In this document: piece after piece, positions 1 through 9,796 of the stretch
Layout: each line of letters opens with the position of its first letter
How positions within the stretch are numbered: the stretch's first letter is position 1
NCBI GenBank assembly: GCA_025928545.1
Contig: JAICJH010000005.1
Location: forward strand, 62,001 to 126,000
DNA length: 64,000 nt
Reading direction: 5' to 3'
Source: Bryobacteraceae bacterium
Lineage (GTDB): Bacteria > Acidobacteriota > Terriglobia > Bryobacterales > Bryobacteraceae
The notes under the pieces: generated by a model
The model's database searches: none
What the model was told of the DNA's origin: nothing
Seen by the model: the letters and a program-made list of their open reading frames with translations, nothing else
Position numbers and translations under genes: made by a program

Positions 1-1
1 G

Positions 2-2038
2 GCCGAGGTAGTCGACGAATGGAAGAAGTACCTCGAGTCCTTCGATTCGATCGACGAGTTTTCCATGTACGTCGACAAGCTGGAAAAGTGGGGCTCGACG
101 GACGCAATGACGGCACGGGTCCGCTTCGAAGTAATCGCTACGCCGCATGGAGCGACACAGGCCGGTATTGATCGCGGCTATTTTCAGATGTCTTTCCGGG
201 CCGGCGGCTCGCACGGACTTGAAATTACCGCGGCTTCGCTGGACCAGGGCGACCGTTATATCGGCGACAAGCCGCAATTTAACGACGTGGCCCATGACGC
301 CGGAATCGATTTTACGAACCAATACTACCCGGGCTTCCTGGACCAAAAGCTGGCCTTCGGCATGATCAAGTACGGCCCGGCGGGAATCACCGCCGCCGAC
401 GTGGATAACGACGGCTTTTACGATCTATTCATTCCGGATGGCGTAGCGTCGAAGTTTTTCCACAACCTGGGAAACGGCAAATTCGAAGACGTCACCGCGA
501 AATCCGGCCTGTCCGGGCTGGACGGCGTCAGCGTCGCGCTGTTCGCGGATTACGACAACGATGGCTACAAAGACCTGTTCGTCAGCCGCACTTTTAAGCC
601 GAACCAACTTTTTCACAATAACCATGACGGCACGTTTACCGACGTGACGGCGAAATCCGGCATTGCCGAAGATTGCTGCACGACGGTCGCGTCCTGGGCC
701 GACTACGATAACGACGGCTATCTGGACCTCTACGTAGGCCGTTATCTTGACCCGCGGAAAGAAATCCCAACGACGTTTTACGCCCGCAACGGCCTTCACA
801 ACCAGCTGTACCACAACAACGGCAACGGCACTTTTACCAACGTAACGGAAAAAGCAGGGGTCGGCGAAGTCGGCCTTTGTTTGGGGAATGTGTGGGGGGA
901 TTACAACGACGACGGCTACCCGGATCTCTATGTTGTGAATGACTTTGGCCGCAAAACCTTGTATCGGAATAACAAGGACGGCACGTTTACAGACGTCACC
1001 GTTGAAAGTGGCACACTTGCGTATGGTGCGGGAATGAGTGCCAGCTTTTCCGATTATGACAACGACGGAAAACTCGACCTGTACAGCACGGATATAAGGT
1101 CGGAAGATGCCTGGTACGCGGAATGGCCGACAGTGGCCCGGTATATGGTCAATACCTGGAGACAGGGCGTCTGGGTCACGGACATGCCGCTGTACATGCA
1201 GGTTTTCCGCCAGTCGGGCACCGATTTCGTCAAGGTTTTCAAGCAGATGGCCGACGGCAACGTCCTGCTCCGGAACCGAGGCGACGGGACTTTTGAAGAT
1301 ACCAGCGCGAAGCACCACGCCAATCCTCCCGGCTGGTTCTGGGGCGCGACATTTCAGGATTTCGACAACGACGGCTGGCAGGACATATATGCCGCCAATG
1401 GTTGGGTTTACAACGATAAAGACACCGAAATCGAGCTGAACTTCCTCAACGGCGTCGTCACCCAGCAGAAACTCTATAAAAGCGGGATTTTCTTCGATCC
1501 GGCGCACTTTGGGCACACTTCCTGGCATGGCTGGGAACACAACCGCTACATGCGCAATCGCGGGGACGGCAGCTTCGAGGAAATCGGGCGCGCCGCCGGT
1601 AACGATCTGCTGCTGAACTCCCGGGGCGTGGCCGCGGCGGACTACTGGAACCGTGGCGTGATGGACATTGCCGTCTCAGCCTCAACCGACAGGCACGCGT
1701 TGCTGCGTAACGAAGTAGCAAGCGGAAGACACTGGTTACAAGTGGAACTGGTAGGGGTGAAGTCGAACCGCGATGCCGTGGGGGCGAGGATTTCAATCCG
1801 CGTCAAGGGAAAGCCTCAGATGCGCGAAATCGTGCTGGGTGACGGCTACGGATCGCAAAATTCCCTGCGCCAGCATTTTGGAATCGGCGACGAGATGATT
1901 GTCGACGAACTCACCGTAAAATGGCCCCGCTCCGCCACGGTTCAGACTTTCAAATCAGTTCCGGGCGATCGGATTATCGAGATCACCGAAGGCGTCAACG
2001 ACATTAAAGAAAAGCACTACACGGAGGCGCGCAAGTGA
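2..2038 (+). CDS. Secreted FG-GAP/VCBS repeat protein with ASPIC/UnbV C-terminus (5' partial)
   Basis: The reading frame is open from base 2, before the first ATG at 65, so the gene very probably begins upstream of the window. The protein carries at least six calcium-loop motifs of the form DxDNDGxxD (DVDNDGFYD, DYDNDGYKD, DYDNDGYLD, DYNDDGYPD, DYDNDGKLD, DFDNDGWQD), each next to GDGTF/GNGTF strands, as in FG-GAP/VCBS beta-propellers. The last ~80 residues (GARISIRVKG, GDGYGSQNS, FGIGDE, VKWP) match the ASPIC/UnbV domain. Such CRTAC1-like proteins are normally exported, but the signal peptide would lie off-window. The stop overlaps the GTG of the next paralogue (GTGA). The substrate or partner is unknown. 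Confidence 0.88.
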   Translation, partial: AEVVDEWKKYLESFDSIDEFSMYVDKLEKWGSTDAMTARVRFEVIATPHGATQAGIDRGYFQMSFRAGGSHGLEITAASLDQGDRYIGDKPQFNDVAHDAGIDFTNQYYPGFLDQKLAFGMIKYGPAGITAADVDNDGFYDLFIPDGVASKFFHNLGNGKFEDVTAKSGLSGLDGVSVALFADYDNDGYKDLFVSRTFKPNQLFHNNHDGTFTDVTAKSGIAEDCCTTVASWADYDNDGYLDLYVGRYLDPRKEIPTTFYARNGLHNQLYHNNGNGTFTNVTEKAGVGEVGLCLGNVWGDYNDDGYPDLYVVNDFGRKTLYRNNKDGTFTDVTVESGTLAYGAGMSASFSDYDNDGKLDLYSTDIRSEDAWYAEWPTVARYMVNTWRQGVWVTDMPLYMQVFRQSGTDFVKVFKQMADGNVLLRNRGDGTFEDTSAKHHANPPGWFWGATFQDFDNDGWQDIYAANGWVYNDKDTEIELNFLNGVVTQQKLYKSGIFFDPAHFGHTSWHGWEHNRYMRNRGDGSFEEIGRAAGNDLLLNSRGVAAADYWNRGVMDIAVSASTDRHALLRNEVASGRHWLQVELVGVKSNRDAVGARISIRVKGKPQMREIVLGDGYGSQNSLRQHFGIGDEMIVDELTVKWPRSATVQTFKSVPGDRIIEITEGVNDIKEKHYTEARK

Positions 2039-3750
2039 AGCGGGTCCTGATCGGCGCAGTGGTTTGCGGGATGGCCGGCGGCGTGGCGCTGCTGGCCGAT
2101 CTGGCCGCGGACGGTCGCTGGTTTCAGGACGTGACAGTATCGGCCGGGGTGAACAAGCCGCACACGAACCGGTCGTTCGATAATCCTTACGCCAAGATCA
2201 TGGCGGGATACACCGCTTTGGGCGCTTCTGCAACCGTAGCCGACTACGATGCCGACGGATTCGACGACGTTTTCGTCACCGACTCCAGGCTCGGCGGCAA
2301 GAATCACCTATACCACAACAATCACAATTTCACGTTCACGGACGTGGGTGAACAGGCTGGAGTATCGGGCGGCAACGATGCCACCAATGCCACCTCGGCG
2401 TCGCTCTGGTTCGACTACAACAACGACGGCCGTCCCGATCTGTACGTGGTTCGGTTCGGACACAACACCCTGTACGAAAATCTGGGCGGCGGCAAGTTTC
2501 GCGATGTCACAAAGAAGGCCGGGCTGGACCGTTACAGCAATGCGATCAAGGCTATCGCTTTCGATTACGACCGGGACGGGCAACTGGACCTGTTCGTAGG
2601 CTCTTACTTTCAGCCGATCAACATTTTCAATCCGGAATCGCCGCGATTCTTCCCGGAAAGCTTTGAGACCGCCAACAACGGCGGCGGCGTGACCGTGTTC
2701 CATAACAAGGGGAACGGCACGTTCGAGGATGTCACCGAAAAAGTGGGACTCAGGCTGAGCGGCTGGACGCTCGACATGGGCAACGGCGACGCGGATAACG
2801 ACGGGTTCGACGATCTATACGTTGCCTGCGACTTCGGCACCGACCGTTTCTTCCACAACAATGGCAACGGCACCTTCAGCGACATCACGGAGAAAGCCAT
2901 CGGGTTCGATACGAAGAAAGGCATGAACGTCGACTGGGGCGATTACGACAATGACGGCCTGCTCGATATCTACGTCACCAACATCACCGACGACTATATG
3001 CGGGAAGGAAACTTCCTGTGGCATAACAACGGGAATCTGGCCTTCACCGATGTCTCGCGCGATACCGGCACGGCTGAAACCGGCTGGGGCTGGGGTGCGA
3101 AGTTCTTCGATTACGACAACGACGGCTGGATGGATCTCTATGTTGTGAACGGGTGGGTTTCCGCGGGCAAGGACAGCTATGTTCCGGACATCTTCGCCAT
3201 GGTTGTCAAACCCGGAATCGATTTCAGCGACGCCCGGAACTGGCCGCCGATGGGCAGCAAGAGCCTGAGCGGCTACGAAAAGAAGAAACTGTTCCACAAC
3301 GAGCACGGCGAATCGTTCCGCAACGACGCCGCAAAACACGGAGTGGATTCCGTCCGCGACGGCAGAGGAATCGCAATCGCGGATTTCGACAACGACGGAC
3401 GGCTGGATATGTTTGTGGCAAACGCCAATGCCGAGCCGTATCTCTACCGGAACACTTCGCCGGCCGGGCCGCACTGGGCTCAGTTCGCGCTGGAAGGAAC
3501 GAAGTCGAACAAGGCAGCCGTGGGCGCCCAGGTTCGTCTGACTGCCGATGGCAAAACGCGGCTGCAGTTCATCAACGGCGGGAATGGTTTTGCGTCGCAG
3601 TCCACCAGACGAGTTCATTTTGGTCTGGGGGAAGTTGCGAAGATCGATCAGATCGAAGTCCGCTGGCCTACCGGAAACAAAGAAGTATTTACCGGCCTTT
3701 CAGCCGACAAACTCACCCGAATCGTGGAAGGAACTGGAAAGAAAAAATGA
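2035..3750 (+). CDS. Secreted FG-GAP/VCBS repeat protein with ASPIC/UnbV C-terminus
   Basis: A 571-residue CRTAC1-like protein. It starts at GTG in a GTGA overlap with the upstream stop and opens with a signal-peptide-like segment (MKRVLIGAVVCGMAGGVALLA). Seven DxDxDG calcium loops follow (DYDADGFDD, DYNNDGRPD, DYDRDGQLD, DADNDGFDD, DYDNDGLLD, DYDNDGWMD, DFDNDGRLD), predicting a seven-bladed propeller. The ASPIC/UnbV signature (GGNGFASQS, HFGLGE, VRWPTG) ends the protein. It is a paralogue of the genes on either side and shares the operon. The role is probably extracellular binding or adhesion; no catalytic motif is seen. Confidence 0.9.
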   Translation: MKRVLIGAVVCGMAGGVALLADLAADGRWFQDVTVSAGVNKPHTNRSFDNPYAKIMAGYTALGASATVADYDADGFDDVFVTDSRLGGKNHLYHNNHNFTFTDVGEQAGVSGGNDATNATSASLWFDYNNDGRPDLYVVRFGHNTLYENLGGGKFRDVTKKAGLDRYSNAIKAIAFDYDRDGQLDLFVGSYFQPINIFNPESPRFFPESFETANNGGGVTVFHNKGNGTFEDVTEKVGLRLSGWTLDMGNGDADNDGFDDLYVACDFGTDRFFHNNGNGTFSDITEKAIGFDTKKGMNVDWGDYDNDGLLDIYVTNITDDYMREGNFLWHNNGNLAFTDVSRDTGTAETGWGWGAKFFDYDNDGWMDLYVVNGWVSAGKDSYVPDIFAMVVKPGIDFSDARNWPPMGSKSLSGYEKKKLFHNEHGESFRNDAAKHGVDSVRDGRGIAIADFDNDGRLDMFVANANAEPYLYRNTSPAGPHWAQFALEGTKSNKAAVGAQVRLTADGKTRLQFINGGNGFASQSTRRVHFGLGEVAKIDQIEVRWPTGNKEVFTGLSADKLTRIVEGTGKKK

Positions 3751-4562
3751 CGCGCCGGACTTACGCCTGCCTGATTTTCGCATCGACCCTTGTTTGTGCC
3801 ACCGGCGTGAATGCCGCCAGCGTGTCCGACGAGAATTTCGAAGCCGCCGAGAAGGCACTGGCAGCGAAGCAGTGGGATACTGCGTTGGGATATTTTGAAT
3901 CTTCGCTCACGGCCGACCCGGACAGTATGCGGAACGCGAGCGAGTACCGGATGGCGACACTCCAGCGGGCACTGGCGCTTCAGCCGGCTGTGAAAGGCTT
4001 AGCTCACGAAGGCAAGCCTGAGTCTTTCGACCGTGAACTTGCTTTTTTTGAAAAGCTCACCAAAGACCATCCTCAATCGGCGAACGCGTTTCTGAATTAC
4101 GGTTTCTGTTATGTCGACAAGATCCCGGCTGCCGGCACCATTGGACAGGTGGTGCTCGCCAATAACTCTCTATCTCTTTTCACAAAGTCGATTGATCTGA
4201 AATCCAGCTGGATCGGCCTTTATACGCGCGGCAACAGCTATCTTTACTGGCCAAAAATTTTCGGCCACGGTGGCGATGCCGTTGCCGATCTGGAAAAGGC
4301 TTACGAAATTCAGAAAAAGGAACCGGTGAAGAGCCTCCATGTGCGAGTGCTGATCGCATTGGGCGATGCCTACTGGAAGACGGACGCCAAAGAGAAAGCC
4401 CGCACCATCTGGCGGGAAGGCGTCAGACAATTCCCCGATAACAAGGGCCTCAAAGAACGGATGGCCAGGGATGGCGACGATCTGGACGACTACATCGCCA
4501 CAGTGCTCGATCCGGGCAAACGAGTTGACACCGATCTGCGCGAATTGTGGAGCGGGCAGTGA
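3747..4562 (+). CDS. Exported tetratricopeptide-repeat-like protein
   Basis: A 271-residue protein. ATG at 3747 overlaps the upstream stop as ATGA, and the frame then gives a good signal peptide (MTRRTYACLIFASTLVCATG followed by VNAAS). The frame is open upstream, but this start is favoured by the overlap and signal. The mature part is helical, with TPR-like segments (AEKALAAKQWDTALGYF, NAFLNYGFCYVD, ALGDAYWKTDAKEKARTIW). It sits between VCBS/ASPIC paralogues and probably acts as a periplasmic scaffold for them. This is inference from position; the repeats are divergent. Confidence 0.75.
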   Translation: MTRRTYACLIFASTLVCATGVNAASVSDENFEAAEKALAAKQWDTALGYFESSLTADPDSMRNASEYRMATLQRALALQPAVKGLAHEGKPESFDRELAFFEKLTKDHPQSANAFLNYGFCYVDKIPAAGTIGQVVLANNSLSLFTKSIDLKSSWIGLYTRGNSYLYWPKIFGHGGDAVADLEKAYEIQKKEPVKSLHVRVLIALGDAYWKTDAKEKARTIWREGVRQFPDNKGLKERMARDGDDLDDYIATVLDPGKRVDTDLRELWSGQ

Positions 4563-6307
4563 TCGCTGGCGATTTTACACGAAGAATTCTGAAACCAGCC
4601 GCTGCTCTCGTGGTTGCACTCCCGGTAGTTGTCTGGGCTGCGGATAAGCTCGTCCCGAAGATCCACTTTACGGAGATCGCCGCGACCGCCGGCATCCAGA
4701 CCGAGCATCATTCCCACCGTTTTACCGGAGTTCATGCGGACGTCCTGCGGATGTTCACCTCCGGTGGAGCATCGGCCGCCATCGGCGACTTCGATGGTGA
4801 CGGACTCGACGATCTTTTCGTCACGGATTCCGATGCGGGCAAGACGAATCACCTCTTTCACAACGATGGAAACCTGAAGTTTACCGACGTCACCGAAAAG
4901 GCCGGAGTGGGCGCTGGTAACGACGCGCACAACATCGTGGCGGACGCTATCTGGTTCGATTACGACAATGACGGCCGCGAAGACCTTCTGGTGGCGCGGT
5001 TCGGGACGCCGATTCTTTATCACAACGAAGGCAACGGCAAATTCAAAGATGTTTCGAAAGCCGCGGGCTTTACGAAATTCGGCAACACGATCGCGGCTGT
5101 CGCCTTCGATTACGACAATGACGGCTATCTCGACGTGATGCTCGGCAATTACTTCAAGCCCGAAAGCCTGACCGACCTCAAAGACCCGCATGTATTGCCC
5201 AACGATCTGGATAACGCAATCAACGGCGGCGGTGTGACGCTGTGGCATAACACCGGCAAGGGTACATTTGTCGAAACCACCGCGAAAGCAGGGTTCGGTA
5301 AGCACACCGGCTGGACGCTCGATCTGGGCCACGGCGACTTCAACAACGATGGTCTCCAGGACATCTATATCGCCTGCGACTACGGAACTGATCGCATCTT
5401 CTTCAACAACGGCGACGGAACTTTCAAAGAGGTGACCGAGAATGCGATCGGCTTCGACACCAAGAAGGGCATGAACGCCGAGGTCGCGGACTACGATAAC
5501 GACGGCTGGCTGGATATTTACGTCACCAACATTTACGACGAATACATGAAGGAATGCGCCATGTTGTGGCATAACAACCACGACGGCACCTTTACCGACG
5601 TTTCCAAAGAAACCGGGACCTGCAGGACGTTATGGGGCTGGGGCGCAAAATTCGGCGATTTCGATAACGATGGCTGGCTGGATCTTTTTGTTACGAACGG
5701 TCTGCGCTCGGCCGGCAAAGAGAACTACATCCCGCTGCTCCTCAACGCCACGATCACGAAACCAGGTGTGGATTTCACCGACGTGAGCAGCTGGCCCGAT
5801 ATCGGCGGTATGACGTGGAGCGGTTATCAGAAGAAAAAACTATTCCACAGTGTCGGCGGTCAGGCATTCAAAGAAATCTCGGCTGAGGCCGGCGTCGACA
5901 ACGACCTGGATGGCCGCGGCGTCTCGCTCGGGGATTTCGATCATGACGGCAAACTCGACATGTATCAGGTCAATGCCGACCAGAAGGCTCTCTTCTATCA
6001 CTCGGCCACCGAGAACGCAGGCAACTGGATCGAGTTCATCCTCACCGGCGACGGTGTGAAGTCCAACCGCGACGCAATCGGGGCCCGCATCACTTTGAAG
6101 GCGGGCGGCCTGAGTCAGATCCGCGAGATCAACGGCGGCAATGGCTATGCGGGCCAGAGCACCAAACAGGCTCATTTCGGGATCGGGGAAGCTTCGAAGA
6201 TCGACAGCGTGGAAATCCGCTGGCCCAGCGGCAAGGTGGAGAAAATCAAAGATTTTGCAATGAATAAGGTGAATAAGATCGCCGAAGGAAAGGGCGACAA
6301 GCACTGA
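4559..6307 (+). CDS. Secreted FG-GAP/VCBS repeat protein with ASPIC/UnbV C-terminus
   Basis: About 582 residues. I choose the GTG at 4559 because it forms the same GTGA overlap seen at the neighbouring junctions; an in-frame GTG at 4547 is also possible. An N-terminal membrane-crossing segment (AAALVVALPVVVWAADK) looks like a signal peptide. Seven DxDxDG loops (DFDGDGLDD, DYDNDGRED, DYDNDGYLD, DFNNDGLQD, DYDNDGWLD, DFDNDGWLD, DFDHDGKLD) predict a calcium-bound propeller, and the end has the ASPIC/UnbV pattern (GGNGYAGQS, HFGIGE, IRWPSG). It is closest to the protein encoded at 2035-3750. Function unknown. Confidence 0.88.
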   Translation: MIAGDFTRRILKPAAALVVALPVVVWAADKLVPKIHFTEIAATAGIQTEHHSHRFTGVHADVLRMFTSGGASAAIGDFDGDGLDDLFVTDSDAGKTNHLFHNDGNLKFTDVTEKAGVGAGNDAHNIVADAIWFDYDNDGREDLLVARFGTPILYHNEGNGKFKDVSKAAGFTKFGNTIAAVAFDYDNDGYLDVMLGNYFKPESLTDLKDPHVLPNDLDNAINGGGVTLWHNTGKGTFVETTAKAGFGKHTGWTLDLGHGDFNNDGLQDIYIACDYGTDRIFFNNGDGTFKEVTENAIGFDTKKGMNAEVADYDNDGWLDIYVTNIYDEYMKECAMLWHNNHDGTFTDVSKETGTCRTLWGWGAKFGDFDNDGWLDLFVTNGLRSAGKENYIPLLLNATITKPGVDFTDVSSWPDIGGMTWSGYQKKKLFHSVGGQAFKEISAEAGVDNDLDGRGVSLGDFDHDGKLDMYQVNADQKALFYHSATENAGNWIEFILTGDGVKSNRDAIGARITLKAGGLSQIREINGGNGYAGQSTKQAHFGIGEASKIDSVEIRWPSGKVEKIKDFAMNKVNKIAEGKGDKH

Positions 6308-9300
6308 TGTCGAAAGCCGGCACCATTCTGCGAGCGTCGGTAGTAGGCACAGCAAGCCTGCTCTCGTTCGGTTTTCAGGCTGGCCAGCCGGTCGCGGACC
6401 AACTCGCTCAGGCGCGAAATCTGGGGAAAGCATTCTTCGAAAACCCCACTACCCAGACCGAGTGTCTGGATCAGTTCAGGAAAGCGCTGGAGCTGTCTCC
6501 GGATTCCGTGCGGGAACGGATCAATTACGGACTGGCGCTGCTGCATGCCGGTAAAACAGACGAAGGCGTCGCGGAACTTCAGAAGGCGCAGAAGCAGGAC
6601 CCGAAGATTCCGCATACCTGGTTCAATCTCGGTATCGCTTACGAGAACGATTCCAAAACGGACGAAGCCATCGCACAGTTTCAGGGCATGTTGAAGCTGG
6701 TTCCCGATGAGGCGATTTCGCATTACAATCTGGGCGTCATGTACCAACTGAACGCCCAGGCGCCGGAAGCCATCGCGGAGTTCCAGCTTGCCGAGAAATA
6801 CAATCCCGATCTCAAGGGGCCGCATTTCAAGTTAGCGAATGCGTGGCGCGCCAGCCGTCCGGAAGACTCGGCGCGTGAGAACAAGCTCTTCGCTGCCATC
6901 AACGACCGGCAAAAGCTTACGGGCGCCACGGAAGATCTTAAATGGAGCTACTACGCCGAAATTTACGATCCGGCTGAGGCTGCTCCCGTAGTCGCCACTC
7001 AGGCGGAACTGAAGCTCTCGACCGAAAAGATATCCAGTACGCTTGCCGGCGGCACGGGCCTGATCGCCGCCGATATCGATGGCGATGGAGTGGCCGACCT
7101 GATCGCCTGGTCCGCCAACAGCGCGCAGGTTTTCAAGTCCGGAGCAAAGGCCGTAGATGCGGGATTGTCCGGTGTCAAAGACATTGTTTCCATCGCCGCT
7201 GCCGACATCAACAACGACGGTTCCTCCGACCTGGTTATCGTGACGAAGACCGGCGCTGAATTGTGGACGAACGCCGCCGGCAAGTTTTCAAAGTCAACCG
7301 TGGCGCTTCCGTCAGGCACTTACACGAGCGCAGTGTGGCTCGATTATGACCACGATTACGATCTCGATCTGTTCCTGCTGGGTGAAAAGCCGGCTCTGAT
7401 GCGGAACAACGGCGCAGCCGGTTTCAGCGATGAAACGAAGTCGTTCCCGTTTAAGCCCGGCAAAGCTCTTGCGGGCATCATGTTCGATGCAGTACCCGAC
7501 ACCGATGGCATGGATCTGGCGGTCGCGTATGCGGATCGCGCCGGAGTCCTTTATCGCGATCGCCTGAACGGGAGATACGAAGCCGAAGATCTGAACGTTG
7601 TTCCCGCGGGTGCCACGGCCATCCTTTCCGCCGATCTCGATAGCGATCGTGCGACCGACCTGGTTGTCGCGACGGCATCTTCGACGTTCATTGCCTGGAA
7701 CAAAACAACTGGTTTCGTAAAATCCGCAGACATGCCCGCCCCGGGTGGCGTCGTCGCGCTGGCGGATTTTGAAAATCGCGGCGCACTCGATATCGCGGCC
7801 GGCGGGACAATTTACCGGAACGAAGGCAAGGGTGTTTTCAAAGCAAACAAGGCCGCTCTGCCCGCGCAACCGATCGCGATGGTGAGCGCGGTTTTTGGCG
7901 GGACGCACACGTCGCTGGCGTCGATTGAAGGCTCCGATGTGGAGATAGTCGGCAATACCACCACGGGCAACGGCGCGTTAAAGATCGCCGTCACCGGAGT
8001 CAAGAATCTGAAGCTGGCATACGGCTCGAAGATCGAAGTCAAGGCCGGCAGTCACTACGAAAAACAGACCTTTCGCGGTTTGCCGTTGTTCTTCGGTCTG
8101 CCCGATCCGTACAAGGAAGCCGACACGGTTCGCATCAATTGGGCGAACGGCCTGATCCAGAACGAAGTGCATCAGCCCGCCGGCGCGCATACGTACAAGG
8201 AAGCGCAGCGGCTTTCCGGTTCCTGCCCGATGATTTTCACCTGGAACGGCGAGAATTTCAAATTCCTGACCGACGTTCTCGGCGTCGCCCCGCTGGGCGC
8301 GAGTTCGGGAGACGGCACCTACTTCCCGGTGGACCACGACGAATACGTACAGATTCCCGGCGACGCCATGGTCCCGAAGGATGGCAAGTATGAGATTCGG
8401 ATCTCCGAGGAACTCCGCGAAGTTTCTTACATCGACAAGATCCGGCTGATTGCAGTCGATCACCCGGCCAACGTGGCCATCTACACCAACGACAAGTTCA
8501 AATCGCCACCGTTCCCGGAATTCCGGTTGTTCGGCGTTACAACGCCCGTGCATCCGGTTGCAGCCCGCGACGATGCCGGGCATGATGTGCTCCCCAGGCT
8601 CCAGAAAAAGGACCAACAGTATCCGGATGCCTTTACCCGCGATTTCGCAGGTACGGCGCAGTTGCACCATCTCGATCTGGACTTCGGCAAAGCCGCTGCT
8701 TCCAACAATGCAGTGCTCGTCCTCAGCGGCTGGGTGGATTGGGCCGATGGCAGCACATTCCTGCAAAATTCCCGCGAAAGCGCCGACGGCCTGATCATGC
8801 CCTATCTTCAGGTCAAGGACGCGCAGGGCAAGTGGCAGACGGTTGTGAAAGACATGGGAATCCCCGCCGGTAAACCGAAAACCATTTCCGTCGATCTGAC
8901 GGGGAAGTTCCTTTCGGGATCCCGCGAAGTTCGCATCGTCACCAATCTCTGCGTTTACTGGGATGAGATATTTCTCAGCGAGAGCACGGCGCGACCGAAT
9001 GCGGTCCTCACCACGACCGCCGCGCGCGTCGCCGATTTACATTTCCGCGGCTTCTCGAAGCCCGTCATCGATCCGGAACGCAAGCAGCCGGAAAACTTTC
9101 TGTACGATGAAATATCGCCGGTTTCCCAGTGGAACCCGACGGCCGGCATGTACACGAAGTATGGCGACGTTCGCAAGCTCCTGGCATCGGTCGACGACAT
9201 GCCCGTGATCATGGGGTCCGGCGATGAGATGCTTCTACAGTTCGACCCCGCTGCCTTCCCCGCTCTGAAGTCCGGCTGGAAGCGCGATTTTCTTCTTCTT

Positions 9301-9510
9301 GTAGATGGCTGGGCCAAGGACGCCGATGCCAACACCGCATTCTCCACGTCTGTAGAGCCATTGCCATTTCACGCCATGAGCGCGTATCCGTATCCCTCGC
9401 ACGAGCATTATCCCGACGATGTGGCACATCGAAAGTATCAGAAGGAATACAACACCCGGCCCGCGCTGAAGCTTTTGCGCCCGCTCAAAGACAACGGAAG
9501 GACAACTTAA
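6307..9510 (+). CDS. Large exported TPR / VCBS / ASPIC-UnbV protein
   Basis: A 1067-residue multidomain protein whose ATG shares its A with the upstream TGA. After a signal-like N-terminus come TPR units (about residues 45-200, e.g. VRERINYGLALLHAGKTDEG, HTWFNLGIAYENDSKTDEA). Degenerate VCBS repeats follow (about 240-520: DIDGDGVAD, DINNDGSSD, DYDHDYDLD), then an ASPIC/UnbV-like stretch (GLPLFFGLPDPYKEAD, VRINWANG). The C-terminal ~430 residues (from SCPMIFTWNGENFKFLTDV) are a separate region I do not recognise. It joins in one chain the two protein types encoded singly upstream. The ACP gene follows after four bases. Confidence 0.85.
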   Translation: MSKAGTILRASVVGTASLLSFGFQAGQPVADQLAQARNLGKAFFENPTTQTECLDQFRKALELSPDSVRERINYGLALLHAGKTDEGVAELQKAQKQDPKIPHTWFNLGIAYENDSKTDEAIAQFQGMLKLVPDEAISHYNLGVMYQLNAQAPEAIAEFQLAEKYNPDLKGPHFKLANAWRASRPEDSARENKLFAAINDRQKLTGATEDLKWSYYAEIYDPAEAAPVVATQAELKLSTEKISSTLAGGTGLIAADIDGDGVADLIAWSANSAQVFKSGAKAVDAGLSGVKDIVSIAAADINNDGSSDLVIVTKTGAELWTNAAGKFSKSTVALPSGTYTSAVWLDYDHDYDLDLFLLGEKPALMRNNGAAGFSDETKSFPFKPGKALAGIMFDAVPDTDGMDLAVAYADRAGVLYRDRLNGRYEAEDLNVVPAGATAILSADLDSDRATDLVVATASSTFIAWNKTTGFVKSADMPAPGGVVALADFENRGALDIAAGGTIYRNEGKGVFKANKAALPAQPIAMVSAVFGGTHTSLASIEGSDVEIVGNTTTGNGALKIAVTGVKNLKLAYGSKIEVKAGSHYEKQTFRGLPLFFGLPDPYKEADTVRINWANGLIQNEVHQPAGAHTYKEAQRLSGSCPMIFTWNGENFKFLTDVLGVAPLGASSGDGTYFPVDHDEYVQIPGDAMVPKDGKYEIRISEELREVSYIDKIRLIAVDHPANVAIYTNDKFKSPPFPEFRLFGVTTPVHPVAARDDAGHDVLPRLQKKDQQYPDAFTRDFAGTAQLHHLDLDFGKAAASNNAVLVLSGWVDWADGSTFLQNSRESADGLIMPYLQVKDAQGKWQTVVKDMGIPAGKPKTISVDLTGKFLSGSREVRIVTNLCVYWDEIFLSESTARPNAVLTTTAARVADLHFRGFSKPVIDPERKQPENFLYDEISPVSQWNPTAGMYTKYGDVRKLLASVDDMPVIMGSGDEMLLQFDPAAFPALKSGWKRDFLLLVDGWAKDADANTAFSTSVEPLPFHAMSAYPYPSHEHYPDDVAHRKYQKEYNTRPALKLLRPLKDNGRTT

Positions 9511-9514
9511 GACT

Positions 9515-9796
9515 ATGCCCACAATGACGTACACAACGGATCAAATCAAAGCCGAAGTCAAAAATCTGGTCGCGCGCGTCACCGAACGCGAGCCGGATGA
9601 AATTCCGGACGATGCCCATTTCATGGAACAGCTGGGCGTGGATTCGCTGATGGCCATGGAAATCATGATCGCGGTGGATCGCAAATTCGGCATCGACATC
9701 CCTGAGGAAGAATTCAACAAGGCAATCAACGTGAACCAGTCCGTCGCGTTGGTGGAGCACTGGCTGTCTCAGCACGCCGCTTCCGCCGCATCATGA
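9515..9796 (+). CDS. Acyl carrier protein
   Basis: A 93-residue ACP. Ser44 in GVDSLMAME is the expected 4'-phosphopantetheine attachment site, followed by the acidic helix typical of ACPs (FGIDIPEEEFNKAINVNQS). A GGAAGGA ribosome-binding site lies about 11-18 bases before the ATG. The stop overlaps the next start (ATGA), tying it to the ketosynthase. It should carry the growing chain for the enzymes encoded downstream. Being cotranscribed with two ketosynthase-type genes rather than fabD/fabH argues for a dedicated ACP, not the housekeeping AcpP. Confidence 0.93.
   Translation: MPTMTYTTDQIKAEVKNLVARVTEREPDEIPDDAHFMEQLGVDSLMAMEIMIAVDRKFGIDIPEEEFNKAINVNQSVALVEHWLSQHAASAAS

Noticed and set aside
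425-1540. Long open frame on the minus strand opposite the first VCBS gene
   Set aside because: It mirrors the repeated calcium-loop codons of the real gene, is Val/Ile-rich without a family pattern, and similar mirror frames occur opposite the other VCBS genes (2815-3618, 4490-5581).
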